DNA from: Lutibacter sp.
Lineage (GTDB): Bacteria; Bacteroidota; Bacteroidia; Flavobacteriales; Flavobacteriaceae
Direction: 5' to 3'
Length of the DNA: 62,514 nt
Assembly (NCBI GenBank): GCA_030694935.1
Contig: JAUYUA010000055.1
Coordinates: 1-62,514, forward strand
Part shown: positions 26,725 through 35,877 of the stretch, one piece after another
How the letters are laid out: the number at the start of each line of letters is the position of its first letter
How positions within the stretch are numbered: position 1 is the stretch's first letter
The notes under the pieces: model-generated
What the model saw: the letters and a program-made list of their open reading frames with translations, nothing else
What the model was told of the DNA's origin: nothing
Database searches by the model: none
Translations under genes and position numbers: made by a program

Positions 26725-28071
26725 TTGAATTTAGAGCGCATACATAATGTTTATTTTGTTGGTATCGGAGGCATCGGTATGAGCGCTCTTGCGAATTATT
26801 TTAAAAGCAATGGCAAAAATGTTGCAGGTTACGATCGCGTCTCAACAAAAATTACCGAGTCCCTTCAACACATGGGAATTGCCGTTCATTATGAAGATGC
26901 TGTTGATTTAATTCCTTCTGAATTTAAAAACAGCCAAGAAACCATTGTGGTTTACACGCCTGCAATTCCGAAGAATAATTTGGAATTAAACCATTTGTGG
27001 GAAAATCATTTTACGGTTTTAAAGCGCTCCGAAGTATTGGGCTTAATTACGAAAAGCACTTTTTGTTTGGCAGTTGCCGGCACACACGGAAAAACAACAA
27101 CGTCTACTATTTTAGGACATATTTTAAAAGAAGCCGGGGTAAATGCCACGTCTTTTTTAGGCGGAATTTCAGAAAATTACAAGTCCAATTTAATTTTGGG
27201 CGGTGATGAAATATCAGTAGTGGAAGCGGATGAATTTGACAGATCGTTTTTAAAATTATCGCCAAATATTGCCTGTATCACTTCTATGGATGCCGATCAT
27301 TTGGATATTTATGGAGAAAAGGCTGAACTGGAAAAATCATTTATGGATTTTGCCGATAAAGTATCACAAACATTAATCATAAGAAAAGGATTGCCGTTAA
27401 AAGGCCTGACATATGGCATTGAAGAAAATGCCGATTATGATGCGAAAAATTTAAAAGTTGAAGAAGGCGCTTACATTTTTGATGTGAAAACACCAACAGA
27501 AATTATAGAAAACATAAAGATTAACCTGCCGGGTAAACACAATGTGCTAAATGCGGTGGCGGCTTTGGCAATGGCCAATATTTTTGGGGTTTCACTCCAG
27601 GTCATTGCTGAAGCTTTACTAACTTTTAAGGGAATTGAACGACGATTTTCTTACAAAATTAAAACGGAAAATTTGGTGCTGATTGATGATTATGCACACC
27701 ATCCTACCGAAATTAATGCGGTGGTGGATTCGGTTCGGGAAATGTATCCCACAAAAAAAATAGCGGGAATTTTTCAACCGCATTTATACAGCAGAACAAG
27801 AGATTTTATAGATGATTTTGCAGCTAGTTTATCGCGCTTTGATGCGTTGATTTTGTTGGATATTTATCCGGCAAGGGAATTGCCTGTTGAAGGGGTGACA
27901 TCGGCTTGGTTGTTGGATAAAATCACTATTGAAGAAAAACAGATTTCTTCAAAAAAGAATTTGGTAAAAAATGTATTAAGCCTTGATTCACAAGTGATTG
28001 TAATGATTGGTGCAGGTGATATTGGTGAGCAGGTTGAAGTAATTAAAAATGCACTGAACCATGAAAATTAA
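26725..28071 (+). CDS. murC: UDP-MurNAc:L-alanine ligase
   Basis: First Mur ligase. N-terminal GIGGIGMSALANYF, ATP loop VAGTHGKTTTSTIL, VEADEFDRSFL, and DDYAHHPTEINAV in the C-terminal domain. 448 residues. TTG start two bases after murG; the next ATG would remove the nucleotide motif. Overlaps ftsQ by 11 bases. Confidence 0.95.
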   Translation: MNLERIHNVYFVGIGGIGMSALANYFKSNGKNVAGYDRVSTKITESLQHMGIAVHYEDAVDLIPSEFKNSQETIVVYTPAIPKNNLELNHLWENHFTVLKRSEVLGLITKSTFCLAVAGTHGKTTTSTILGHILKEAGVNATSFLGGISENYKSNLILGGDEISVVEADEFDRSFLKLSPNIACITSMDADHLDIYGEKAELEKSFMDFADKVSQTLIIRKGLPLKGLTYGIEENADYDAKNLKVEEGAYIFDVKTPTEIIENIKINLPGKHNVLNAVAALAMANIFGVSLQVIAEALLTFKGIERRFSYKIKTENLVLIDDYAHHPTEINAVVDSVREMYPTKKIAGIFQPHLYSRTRDFIDDFAASLSRFDALILLDIYPARELPVEGVTSAWLLDKITIEEKQISSKKNLVKNVLSLDSQVIVMIGAGDIGEQVEVIKNALNHEN

Positions 28072-28801
28072 TTGGAATTACGTCATTGGCGTTTTATTGG
28101 TTTCGTTGGTGATATTTTTATATGTTTTTTCAAACATCAAAAACAGCGCTCAAAAAGTAGCCGATATTTCCATAGAATTTGAGCAGGGAGACAACCTTTA
28201 TATGGACTACCAAATGGTTAATAAATTGTTAATACAAAATGGCGGAAGTGCTAAGAATCTAACTAAATCTGTTATAGATTTACATAATTTGGAAGCAAAT
28301 GTGCGATCACACCCCATGGTAGAAAGCGTATCGGTTTATTTAACGGTTGACGGTTTTCTCAAAACTAAAATTAAACAGCGTACCCCAATAGCGAGAGTGG
28401 TGGATAATAATGAAAGTTATTATATTGACAGACAGGCAAAAATCATGCCTTTGTCCGACAATTTTTCAGCGAGGGTTTTGCTTATTTCAGGTGACGTAAA
28501 GGAGGAGAATAATGATGAAATTCATGAATTGGTAACCGCAATTTTAAATGATGAATTTTTAAAAGAACAGATAATTGCAATAGAAAAAACAACAAAAAAC
28601 GAATATGTTTTGGACACAAGGGTAGGTGATCAGAAAATAATTTTAGGGAAAATTGAGAATTTGGATCAGAAATTTAAAAATCTGGGCGCATTTTATATAA
28701 AAACAATGGCCGACAGTACAATTTATAAGTATGATTCAATTAATTTAAAATACAACAAGCAAGTTGTAGCCACTAATAAAGCAGATTATGGAAAACGATG
28801 A
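28061..28801 (+). CDS. ftsQ: cell division protein FtsQ
   Basis: 246 residues: a short cytoplasmic tail, one membrane span at about residues 7-24 (VIGVLLVSLVIFLYVFS), a POTRA-like region and the beta domain with TPIARVVDNNESYYIDRQAKIMPL. Bacteroidetes FtsQ is poorly conserved; the place between murC and ftsA supports it. Overlaps ftsA by 14 bases. Confidence 0.88.
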   Translation: MKINWNYVIGVLLVSLVIFLYVFSNIKNSAQKVADISIEFEQGDNLYMDYQMVNKLLIQNGGSAKNLTKSVIDLHNLEANVRSHPMVESVSVYLTVDGFLKTKIKQRTPIARVVDNNESYYIDRQAKIMPLSDNFSARVLLISGDVKEENNDEIHELVTAILNDEFLKEQIIAIEKTTKNEYVLDTRVGDQKIILGKIENLDQKFKNLGAFYIKTMADSTIYKYDSINLKYNKQVVATNKADYGKR

Positions 28802-30128
28802 TATTTCGGTAGGATTGGATATAGGAACAACCAAAATTGTTGCTATGATTGGTCGCAGAAATGAGTATGGGAAAATTGAGTTGTTAGGGATTGGCAGAGC
28901 CAAAAGTTTAGGCGTTCACCGTGGTGTGGTCAATAATATTACACAAACAATACAGTCAATTCAAAAGGCTGTGGATGAAGCAATTGCGGTGTCTGGGATT
29001 CAAATTACTGAAACTGTTGTGGGCATTGCCGGGCAACATATCAGAAGTTTGCAACACAGCGATTATATCACAAGGCCAAATTCTGAAGAAGTGATTAGCG
29101 AGGAGGATTTGGAAAAATTGGAAAAACAGGTTTATAAATTGGTGATGCTTCCGGGTGAAGAAATTATACATGTGCTTCCGCAGGAATTTAAAGTAGATGG
29201 ACAAGGAGAAATTACGCAGCCGGTTGGAATGTATGGAGGCAGACTTGAAGCCAACTTTCATGTGGTTGTTGGACAAATTTCTTCCATCAGAAATGTTGGA
29301 AGATGCATTAAAAGTGCGGGATTAAATTTAGCAGGAATTACCTTAGAACCTTTGGCATCGGCAGAAGCCGTTTTAAGTGCCGAGGAAAAGGAAGCCGGAG
29401 TGGCATTGATTGACATAGGAGGCGGAACTACTGATTTGGCGATTTTTAAAAACGGAATTATTCGTCATACTGCCGTAATTCCTTTTGGGGGAAACGTAAT
29501 TACCGAAGACATAAAAGAAGGCTGTTCCATTATTGAAAAACAGGCTGAATTGCTGAAGGTAAAATTTGGATCGGCTTGGCCAGGCGACAATAAGGACAAT
29601 GAAATTGTTTCAATTCCGGGTTTACGAGGCAGAGACCCTAAAGAAATTACCCTTAAAAATCTGTCTAAAATTATCAATGCAAGGGTTATTGAAATTATTG
29701 AACAAGTGTTCCTGGAGATTAAAAACTACGGACATGAAGAGTCAAAGAAAAAATTAATTGCCGGAATCGTTTTAACAGGAGGCGGCGCAGAGTTAAAACA
29801 CATCAAACAACTGGTTGAATATGTAACCGGAATGGATACCAGAATTGGCTATCCAAATGAAAATTTAGCGGGAGATTCAGATGAAAGTTTGTCGAGCCCA
29901 CAATATGCAACGGCAGTCGGGCTTTTGATGAACGGTTTAAATAAAATTGAAAAAGCGAAAAAAGCCAAAATGGCCCAACATCATTTTCAGGAAAAACCAA
30001 AAACCGAAGAAGCCAAAGAAGAAGTTAAAAAAGAGACAATTATCGCAGAAGAATTCAAAGAACCTAAAAAATCCATATTTGAAAAATGGGGAGATAAATT
30101 TAGGGACTTTTTAGACAATGCCGAGTAA
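28788..30128 (+). CDS. ftsA: cell division protein FtsA
   Basis: Actin-like membrane anchor for FtsZ. VGLDIGTTKIVAMIGR (phosphate 1), DIGGGTTDLAIFKNG (phosphate 2) and GIVLTGGGAELKHI (adenosine) are all present. 446 residues, with a Lys/Glu-rich linker and a C-terminal helix SIFEKWGDKFRDFLDN, the amphipathic membrane-targeting helix. Confidence 0.96.
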   Translation: MENDDISVGLDIGTTKIVAMIGRRNEYGKIELLGIGRAKSLGVHRGVVNNITQTIQSIQKAVDEAIAVSGIQITETVVGIAGQHIRSLQHSDYITRPNSEEVISEEDLEKLEKQVYKLVMLPGEEIIHVLPQEFKVDGQGEITQPVGMYGGRLEANFHVVVGQISSIRNVGRCIKSAGLNLAGITLEPLASAEAVLSAEEKEAGVALIDIGGGTTDLAIFKNGIIRHTAVIPFGGNVITEDIKEGCSIIEKQAELLKVKFGSAWPGDNKDNEIVSIPGLRGRDPKEITLKNLSKIINARVIEIIEQVFLEIKNYGHEESKKKLIAGIVLTGGGAELKHIKQLVEYVTGMDTRIGYPNENLAGDSDESLSSPQYATAVGLLMNGLNKIEKAKKAKMAQHHFQEKPKTEEAKEEVKKETIIAEEFKEPKKSIFEKWGDKFRDFLDNAE

Positions 30129-30170
30129 TTAAAAAAATATAATCATAGAATAATCCAATAAATATATATT

Positions 30171-32084
30171 ATGAGCAGTTCAGACTTTAGCAACATTTCA
30201 TTTGATTTACCAAAAAATCAGTCCAACGTTATAAAAGTTATTGGAGTTGGCGGCGGAGGCAGCAACGCCGTAAACCATATGTATTTACAAGGAATTGACG
30301 GTGTTGATTTCGTGATTTGTAATACTGACGCACAGGCATTGCAAAACAGTCCAATCCCAACAAAAATTCAATTGGGCGTTTCATTAACCGAAGGTTTGGG
30401 CGCAGGCGCAAACCCGGAAGTTGGTGAACAGGCGGCCATGGAAAGTATTCAGGAAATTAAACAAATGTTATCGTCCAATTCAAAAATGGTGTTTATCACT
30501 GTTGGGATGGGCGGCGGAACAGGAACCGGTGCTGCGCCGGTAATTGCCAGAGTTTCCAGGGAGTTGGATTTGCTGACCATTGGTATTGTAACTATTCCTT
30601 TCGGTTTTGAAGGCAAAATGCGTAACGACCAAGCCTATAAAGGGATTGAAAAATTGCGTGGATATGTTGATTCCTTAGTGGTTATTAACAACAACAAATT
30701 GAGAGAAGTGTACGGGAATCTTGGTTTTAAAGCCGGATTTTCAAAAGCTGATGAAGTGTTGTCCACTGCAGCTCGAGGAATAGCCGAAGTAATTACGCAC
30801 CATTACACGCAAAACATCGATTTAAGAGATGCTAAAACCGTACTTTCAAATAGCGGAACTGCCATTATGGGATCTGCAAGCGCCTCCGGTGAAAACAGGT
30901 CCGAAATTGCGATTTCTAAAGCGTTGGATTCACCTTTGCTTAACGACAACAAAATTACAGGCGCCAAAAATGTGCTATTGTTAATTGTTTCTGGATCCGA
31001 AGAAATTACGATTGATGAAATAGGTGAAATCAACGACTATATTCAGGCTGAAGCCAAGTCTAACGTGAATATTATTATGGGTGTTGGCGAAGATGAATCC
31101 TTAGGCGATGCCATTTCCGTAACCATTGTAGCTACAGGTTTTAATAAAGACCAACAACATGAAATTTCAAATACTGAAGCAAAAAAAATAATTCATACGC
31201 TTAACGACGAGCAAGAGGCTACGTTTGATTTTTTTGAAAATAAAAATAGAGATTATCCAATCAAACAAACCAATCATAAAATTATAGATATTCCCCAAGT
31301 TGAGGACAAAATAATTTATGATTTAGGTGAAGAATTGGAAGAAGAGGAAGAAGACTTTAAGATTATTTCAACCACAGAATTTATCAAAAACATTGACGTG
31401 GTTTATGAAGAAATTGCGCATAACAACACCTATAATGATTTTATAATTACGTCCTTCACGCAGCCAATAGAGGAACCTGTTCTTCAGGTTGAAGAAGAAA
31501 AACAAATTTCATTTACGTTCGATTTGCCGCTTTCAGAATTTAAAAATAAACCAAAAGTTGAAGCGCAAAAAACCAATATCAACGCCATTGAAGTGAACGA
31601 CCATCAACATGTAAGCGTTATCAAAAAAGTGGAGGAGGATATTTATTTCACTTTGGAAGATTATGCCGAACTGGAAGACAATTTAACAAAAGCTGCCAAA
31701 CCTGTTGTTAAAGAGGTGAAGTCATACGTTGAAGATGAGATGAATTTCACCCTGAGCTCAAAGGCTGAAATAGATGTAAAAGAGTATGAAGTGGTTGATT
31801 ACAAAGAGGTTTCTCCGCTAGATTTGACCATCGCCGAATTGCAGCAAAGAGCTGCTGACAGAAGAGAGAAGATGAAAAATTTTAATTACAAGTTCAGCAA
31901 TAAATTAAGCAAAAATATTGATGAAATGGATAAAGAACCAGCTTATAAAAGAATGGGAATTGAATTGGACCAACCCAATCATTCTTCCGACTTTTATCAG
32001 TCCAGGACCACTTTACAAATTGATGACACCGATGCGATTCAATTTCGTTCAAACAACTCTTTTCTGCATGACAATGTAGACTAA
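30171..32084 (+). CDS. ftsZ: cell division protein FtsZ with long C-terminal extension
   Basis: Tubulin-like GTPase. GVGGGGSNAVNHM at about 23-35, GGGTGTGAAPVIA near 107-119, and the T7 loop GSASASGENRSEIAISKAL. The globular domain ends around residue 330; the remaining ~300 residues are an acidic Glu/Lys-rich tail, far longer than in E. coli (383 in total) but usual in Bacteroidetes. The C-terminal peptide (NNSFLHDNVD) does not look like the proteobacterial FtsA/ZipA-binding peptide. Confidence 0.96.
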   Translation: MSSSDFSNISFDLPKNQSNVIKVIGVGGGGSNAVNHMYLQGIDGVDFVICNTDAQALQNSPIPTKIQLGVSLTEGLGAGANPEVGEQAAMESIQEIKQMLSSNSKMVFITVGMGGGTGTGAAPVIARVSRELDLLTIGIVTIPFGFEGKMRNDQAYKGIEKLRGYVDSLVVINNNKLREVYGNLGFKAGFSKADEVLSTAARGIAEVITHHYTQNIDLRDAKTVLSNSGTAIMGSASASGENRSEIAISKALDSPLLNDNKITGAKNVLLLIVSGSEEITIDEIGEINDYIQAEAKSNVNIIMGVGEDESLGDAISVTIVATGFNKDQQHEISNTEAKKIIHTLNDEQEATFDFFENKNRDYPIKQTNHKIIDIPQVEDKIIYDLGEELEEEEEDFKIISTTEFIKNIDVVYEEIAHNNTYNDFIITSFTQPIEEPVLQVEEEKQISFTFDLPLSEFKNKPKVEAQKTNINAIEVNDHQHVSVIKKVEEDIYFTLEDYAELEDNLTKAAKPVVKEVKSYVEDEMNFTLSSKAEIDVKEYEVVDYKEVSPLDLTIAELQQRAADRREKMKNFNYKFSNKLSKNIDEMDKEPAYKRMGIELDQPNHSSDFYQSRTTLQIDDTDAIQFRSNNSFLHDNVD

Positions 32085-32129
32085 AATGTAGCCCAAAGAC
32101 AAAAAACTTAGATTATTTACTAAGTTTTT

Positions 32130-32178
32130 AACTCGAAAATCTTCTTGTAATAATGAGGATTTTCGAGTTCTTTTTTTT
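32130..32178 (+). terminator. intrinsic terminator after ftsZ
   Basis: A 12-bp stem AACTCGAAAATC (32130-32141) / GATTTTCGAGTT (32158-32169) followed by C and eight T. It closes the division cluster. The next promoter starts at its last T. Confidence 0.85.
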
Positions 32179-32185
32179 TATCTTT
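32178..32185 (+). promoter_or_regulatory. promoter -7 box TATCTTTG
   Basis: Exact TAnnTTTG directly after the ftsZ terminator, 22 bases before the GatB/Yqey ATG at 32207. Confidence 0.6.
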
Positions 32186-32206
32186 GCCCAATAAAATGAA
32201 ACGATT

Positions 32207-32656
32207 ATGAGTTTACAAGAAAAGATCATGGATAAGATGAAAGAGGCGATGAAAACCAAAGACAAAGTTGCTTTAGAATCGTTAAGAGCCATTAAATCGG
32301 AATTGTTATTGATCCAAACAAAAAGTGCCGCTTCGTCAGCATTGACTGAAGATGATGAAATAAAACTGCTTCAAAAATTGGTAAAACAAAGAAAGGACAG
32401 CGCCGCAATTTATAAAGAACAAGGAAGAAATGATTTGGCCGAGCCTGAATTGGCGCAAGTTGAAGTGATCTCCCAGTTTTTACCGGTGCAAATGAGTGAA
32501 GAGGAAGTGAAAAATGCCGTGGCTGAAATTATAAAATCAGTGGGCGCCACTTCCATGAAAGATATGGGAAATGTGATGGCGGAAGCTTCAAAACAACTGG
32601 CAGGCAAAACCGACGGAAAATCAATTTCCACCGCAGTAAAACAATTATTGGGATAA
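32207..32656 (+). CDS. GatB/Yqey domain protein
   Basis: 149 residues, matching the whole of the Yqey-type tail domain of GatB: KEAMKTKDKVALESLRAIKSELL at the N-terminus and LLQKLVKQRKDSAAIYKEQGR, ISQFLPVQMSEEEV and MGNVMAEASKQLAGKTDGKSIS. The family is thought to bind tRNA; function of the stand-alone form is not settled. A tRNA-Arg region follows. Confidence 0.92.
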   Translation: MSLQEKIMDKMKEAMKTKDKVALESLRAIKSELLLIQTKSAASSALTEDDEIKLLQKLVKQRKDSAAIYKEQGRNDLAEPELAQVEVISQFLPVQMSEEEVKNAVAEIIKSVGATSMKDMGNVMAEASKQLAGKTDGKSISTAVKQLLG

Positions 32657-32662
32657 AATAAA

Positions 32663-32750
32663 GGCCTCGTGGCGCAAACCTCCACAGGCGGTCAGGCTGA
32701 ATAGCGCACTGGACCTGCTAGCCGCAGGATGGTTTCGGCTCTCAAGGTTG
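32663..32750 (+). pseudogene. broken partial copy of tRNA-Arg with two 19-base inserts
   Basis: Three segments, 32663-32677, 32697-32713 and 32733-32741, are identical to the first 41 bases of the intact tRNA-Arg at 32774. They are separated by two GC-rich inserts of 19 bases each, at 32678-32696 (in the D loop) and 32714-32732 (before the anticodon loop; it contains CCTGC-TAGCC-GCAGG). After base 41 similarity ends, so the T arm and 3' acceptor strand are missing. It cannot fold as a tRNA. Confidence 0.75.
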
Positions 32751-32773
32751 ACTTAATATAAAAAAAGAATAAT

Positions 32774-32847
32774 GGCCTCGTGGCGCAACTGAATAGCGCA
32801 CTGGATTTCGGCTCCAGCGGTTGCAGGTTTGAATCCTGCCGGGGTCA
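32774..32847 (+). tRNA. tRNA-Arg (anticodon TCG)
   Basis: 74 bases. Acceptor GGCCTCG/CGGGGTC with G-T wobbles, D stem GCGC/GCGC, anticodon stem CTGGA/TCCAG around loop TTTCGGC (anticodon TCG, reads CGA and probably other CGN codons), T stem GCAGG/CCTGC with loop TTTGAAT. Discriminator A; CCA not encoded. Confidence 0.93.
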
Positions 32848-32862
32848 CGAATAAATCAACAA

Positions 32863-32916
32863 AAAGTTGAAAACAAAGCAAGCTAAAAATAAAAGCTTGC
32901 TTTTGTTTTTTAGGTT
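32863..32916 (+). terminator. terminator after tRNA-Arg
   Basis: AAAACAAAGCAAGCT (32871-32885) pairs with AGCTTGCTTTTGTTTT (32894-32909) with one bulge and is followed by a T-run. The descending arm is also the start of the 97-bp tandem repeat. Confidence 0.6.
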
Positions 32917-33177
32917 GCTGCGTTTTCTTTTGTTGATTTTCAAAGCGGAGCTTTGTCAGGATCATTGCAGATAATCCTGCCTAAAATAAAAGCTTGCTTT
33001 TGTTTTTTAGGTTGCTGCGTTTTCTTTTGTTGATTTTCAAAGCGGAGCTTTGTCAGGATCATCGCAGATAACCCTGCCAATTTAGTTAAGCTTGCTTTAT
33101 TTTTTTAGGTTGCTGCGTTTTCTTTTGTTGATTTTCAAAGCGGAGCTTTGTCAGGATCATCGCAGATAATCCTTCAG
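32890..33177. repeat. 97-98 bp tandem repeat, three units
   Basis: Units begin near 32892, 32989 and 33088 (AAGCTTGCTTT). Each has TTTTTTAGGTTGCTGCGTTT, then CTTTTGTTGATTTTCAAAGC with the hairpin CAAAGC-GGA-GCTTTG, then GTCAGGATCAT(T/C)GCAGATAA. Units 1 and 2 are nearly identical; unit 3 differs in its first 20 bases. They fill the gap between tRNA-Arg and trkA; no real gene lies in them. Confidence 0.88.
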
Positions 33178-33196
33178 AAAGACAATGCTTGTTTTT

Positions 33197-33889
33197 TTAA
33201 TTGAATTTTTTCTTCAACAACATTTGAATGTCTTTATTTGCGCCATAAACCACTAAAACATCATCTTTTTCCAGCAAAAGATCGGCACCTGCAACACCCT
33301 GAACTTTACTTTCCTTAATGCTGCCACCAATACTGCTTTTAATTTGAGCGCTTTTGATAGTGGTTAACACCAAAAGATTGTATTTTTTTCTGATGCCAAC
33401 TTCAGTGATTGTTTTTCCTTCATATTCGGGCGGTAAATTTATTTCCACAATACTGTAATCATCACTCAATTCAAAAGAATTTACAACACCGGCCAAACAC
33501 AATTTTTTAGCCCATCGTTCAGCAGTTTCTTCTTCTGGATGCACAATTTCATCCACGCCAATGGCCATTAATACTTTTTCGTGCAATGGGTTAATTGCCC
33601 TGCTTATCAATCTTTTAACGTCTAAATTTTTCAGCAAAGCAGTTACCATAATATTTGCGCCTTGGTCTTCACCAATGGCAACTACTACAACATCGGTGTC
33701 TTTTAAAGGCAATCCGGAAACCGTAAATTCATCGGTGGCATCCATGCAAATAGTATGCGAAACCTTTTCTTTTAGGCCATCCACTTTATTCATCCGGGTA
33801 TCAATACCAATAACTTCGTTTCCTTGCAAGGTTAACTTTTCAGCAAGGGAAGCGCCAAAATTTCCAAGTCCTATGATTATAAATTTCAT
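33197..33889 (-). CDS. TrkA/KtrA-type potassium channel regulator
   Basis: 230 residues: an RCK N domain with Rossmann loop IIGLGNFGASLAEKL (4-18) and acid VIGIDTRM, then an RCK C domain from about residue 140. It is the cytoplasmic nucleotide-binding ring that gates a TrkH/KtrB pore. The pore gene lies 15 bases upstream on the same strand. Confidence 0.92.
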   Translation of the reverse strand: MKFIIIGLGNFGASLAEKLTLQGNEVIGIDTRMNKVDGLKEKVSHTICMDATDEFTVSGLPLKDTDVVVVAIGEDQGANIMVTALLKNLDVKRLISRAINPLHEKVLMAIGVDEIVHPEEETAERWAKKLCLAGVVNSFELSDDYSIVEINLPPEYEGKTITEVGIRKKYNLLVLTTIKSAQIKSSIGGSIKESKVQGVAGADLLLEKDDVLVVYGANKDIQMLLKKKFN

Positions 33890-33904
33890 GTTTATTCTTT
33901 TTAG

Positions 33905-35674
33905 TTAATTGATGGTGATTTCTTCTGTTGGATAACGATAATTTTTATGTTTAATTTTTTTGATAACGGCTATTAAAATGGAGAGCATGCTTACCCTTCC
34001 TATAAACATGATCAGAATAATGACAAACTTGCTTGCTTCACTTAAACTTGCCGTAATGCCAATACTTAAACCTACGGTGCTGTAAGCCGAAAAACATTCA
34101 AAAGCGATGCTTTTCAAATCCTTGTCACTATCAAAAATTGAAATTGCAATAATGCCAGTGCCAATAACCGCCAATGACAGTGATATAACGGCAAATGCAC
34201 GTCTTACTGAAATGTCGGAAATTTCTCGTCTGTATACTTCAATTCTGGTTTTTCCTCTGGCCAAGCTCCAAAAATTAAGGGTAGCAATAGCAAAGGTGCT
34301 TGTTTTAATACCGCCACCTGTTGAAGCTGGCGAAGCACCAATCCACATTAAAAGAAAAATCAACATTATGGTGGAAAAATTTAAAGCGGTCATATCTACC
34401 GTATTAAATCCAGCGGTTCTTGGTGTTGTCGCCCCAAACAATGCCGTCACAAACTTACCAATTCCGTGATGTTGGGCAAGTGAATTGTTATATTCACTTA
34501 TATAAATTAAAACGGTTCCAATAACGGTTAAAGAGAGTGTTGTAATTAGGGTAATTCTGCTATTTAAGCTTAAAATCCAAGGCTTATGATTTTTTTTTAT
34601 TTTTGAAAAATGCGTAAAATTATTGACAATCCAATATTTTGAATATTTTAGAATGTTAACTACAATTGGAAATCCAAGTCCGCCAATTACAAGCAATATT
34701 ATGATATAGGATTGTAATGCATAATTAAATCTAAATCCACTTTCATAAAGGCTGTTGGGCAGCGTAGAAAAACCCGCATTGCAAAAAGCGGATACAGAAT
34801 GGAAAACCGCAAAAAAAACGCGTTCAAAAAAAGTGGGAAGCAAAGCATTATTTAGACTGGTGTAAATCAACAATCCGCCAATAATTTCAATGGAAAAGGT
34901 AATGACAAGAATTCTTTTTAAGGTTGAAAAAACATCGCTTAACTTTTGTGAATTTGTTAAATCGCTTAAAACCAACTGATTTTCATAATTTGAGCCGCCT
35001 TTAAAGAAATAGCTAAAATAGCTGGCAAAGGTAAGTATCCCAATTCCTCCCACTTGAATCAGCAGCAAAATAATGGTTTGGCCAAATTGCGTAAAAAAAC
35101 TTCCTGTGTCAACAACAATCAATCCGGTAACACATACAGCGCTGGTAGAAGTGAATAGCGCGTCTAAGTAGGAAATTTCGGAGTAAGTTGCATTGGGCAA
35201 CATCAATAAAAAAGTTCCAACTAATATGATGCCAATAAAACTGGCGATAAATAATTGCGCCGGATTTAATAAAGTGCGTTTATAATTTATTTTTTGTTCG
35301 GCAAATTCTCTAATTAAAGTTAACAGGATGGCGAATTTTAACCAATTGTCATTGTACAAAAAAGATAAGTGTCGATGCGCTTCCTGTGAAAAAAAATGTA
35401 TAAATATGATGAAAAGAATAATTAATAAACTGACAGCATCAAATATAAAAACTTTGTCCTTGATGTTTTTTTTGAGTGTGATGTATCTGATCGCTGTTGC
35501 TAGAATGCCCAAGGCTAAAACAACGAAATAATAACCGTTTATGAATTCTTGAATGGGATTGGATTGGTCATAACCAAAGTCGGTTATTAAAATGAATAGG
35601 CCTATTAGGCTTGATAAAAAAGTAATTTGGAAAAACGTTTTAAAATTTAAAATTTGCTTTAGTATAGCGATCAC
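33905..35674 (-). CDS. TrkH/KtrB-type potassium uptake pore
   Basis: Membrane protein of ~589 residues with four M1-P-M2 repeats, e.g. FTSTSAVCVTGLIVVDTGSFFTQFGQ, HSVSAFCNAGFSTLPNSLY, GATTPRTAGFNTVDM and ECFSAYSTVGLSIGITAS, each holding a filter Gly. The N-terminal ~120 residues add about four spans. An upstream in-frame TTG at 35707 coincides with the promoter -7 box, so the GTG at 35674 is the better start. Confidence 0.9.
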   Translation of the reverse strand: MIAILKQILNFKTFFQITFLSSLIGLFILITDFGYDQSNPIQEFINGYYFVVLALGILATAIRYITLKKNIKDKVFIFDAVSLLIILFIIFIHFFSQEAHRHLSFLYNDNWLKFAILLTLIREFAEQKINYKRTLLNPAQLFIASFIGIILVGTFLLMLPNATYSEISYLDALFTSTSAVCVTGLIVVDTGSFFTQFGQTIILLLIQVGGIGILTFASYFSYFFKGGSNYENQLVLSDLTNSQKLSDVFSTLKRILVITFSIEIIGGLLIYTSLNNALLPTFFERVFFAVFHSVSAFCNAGFSTLPNSLYESGFRFNYALQSYIIILLVIGGLGFPIVVNILKYSKYWIVNNFTHFSKIKKNHKPWILSLNSRITLITTLSLTVIGTVLIYISEYNNSLAQHHGIGKFVTALFGATTPRTAGFNTVDMTALNFSTIMLIFLLMWIGASPASTGGGIKTSTFAIATLNFWSLARGKTRIEVYRREISDISVRRAFAVISLSLAVIGTGIIAISIFDSDKDLKSIAFECFSAYSTVGLSIGITASLSEASKFVIILIMFIGRVSMLSILIAVIKKIKHKNYRYPTEEITIN

Positions 35675-35704
35675 TTTTAGGAGATTTTTTAAAAATTTAA
35701 AACA

Positions 35705-35712
35705 CAAAATTA
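35705..35712 (-). promoter_or_regulatory. promoter -7 box TAATTTTG for trkH-trkA
   Basis: Exact TAnnTTTG on the minus strand, about 31 bases upstream of the GTG start. It would overlap a TTG start codon at 35707, which excludes that one. Confidence 0.55.
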
Positions 35713-35877
35713 GAATAAATTAGGGTACAATCAGGTTTTTTCTGTTAATATTGAATATTAGGACTTTAATTCTTTAGTAAATTTCCTTTTAATCGATTAA
35801 AAATAAGAAAAACGAACCTATATCAAAAGTTTCCATAATTTAAACTCTTGTAACCGTGAAATAAAAAGTTATAGAAA

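Noticed and set aside
32753-32965. Minus-strand frame of 70 residues containing VTPAGFKPATAGAEIQ
   Set aside because: It is the antisense translation of tRNA-Arg; this phrase is a classic false protein that appears wherever a tRNA is read backwards. The rest is the tandem repeat.
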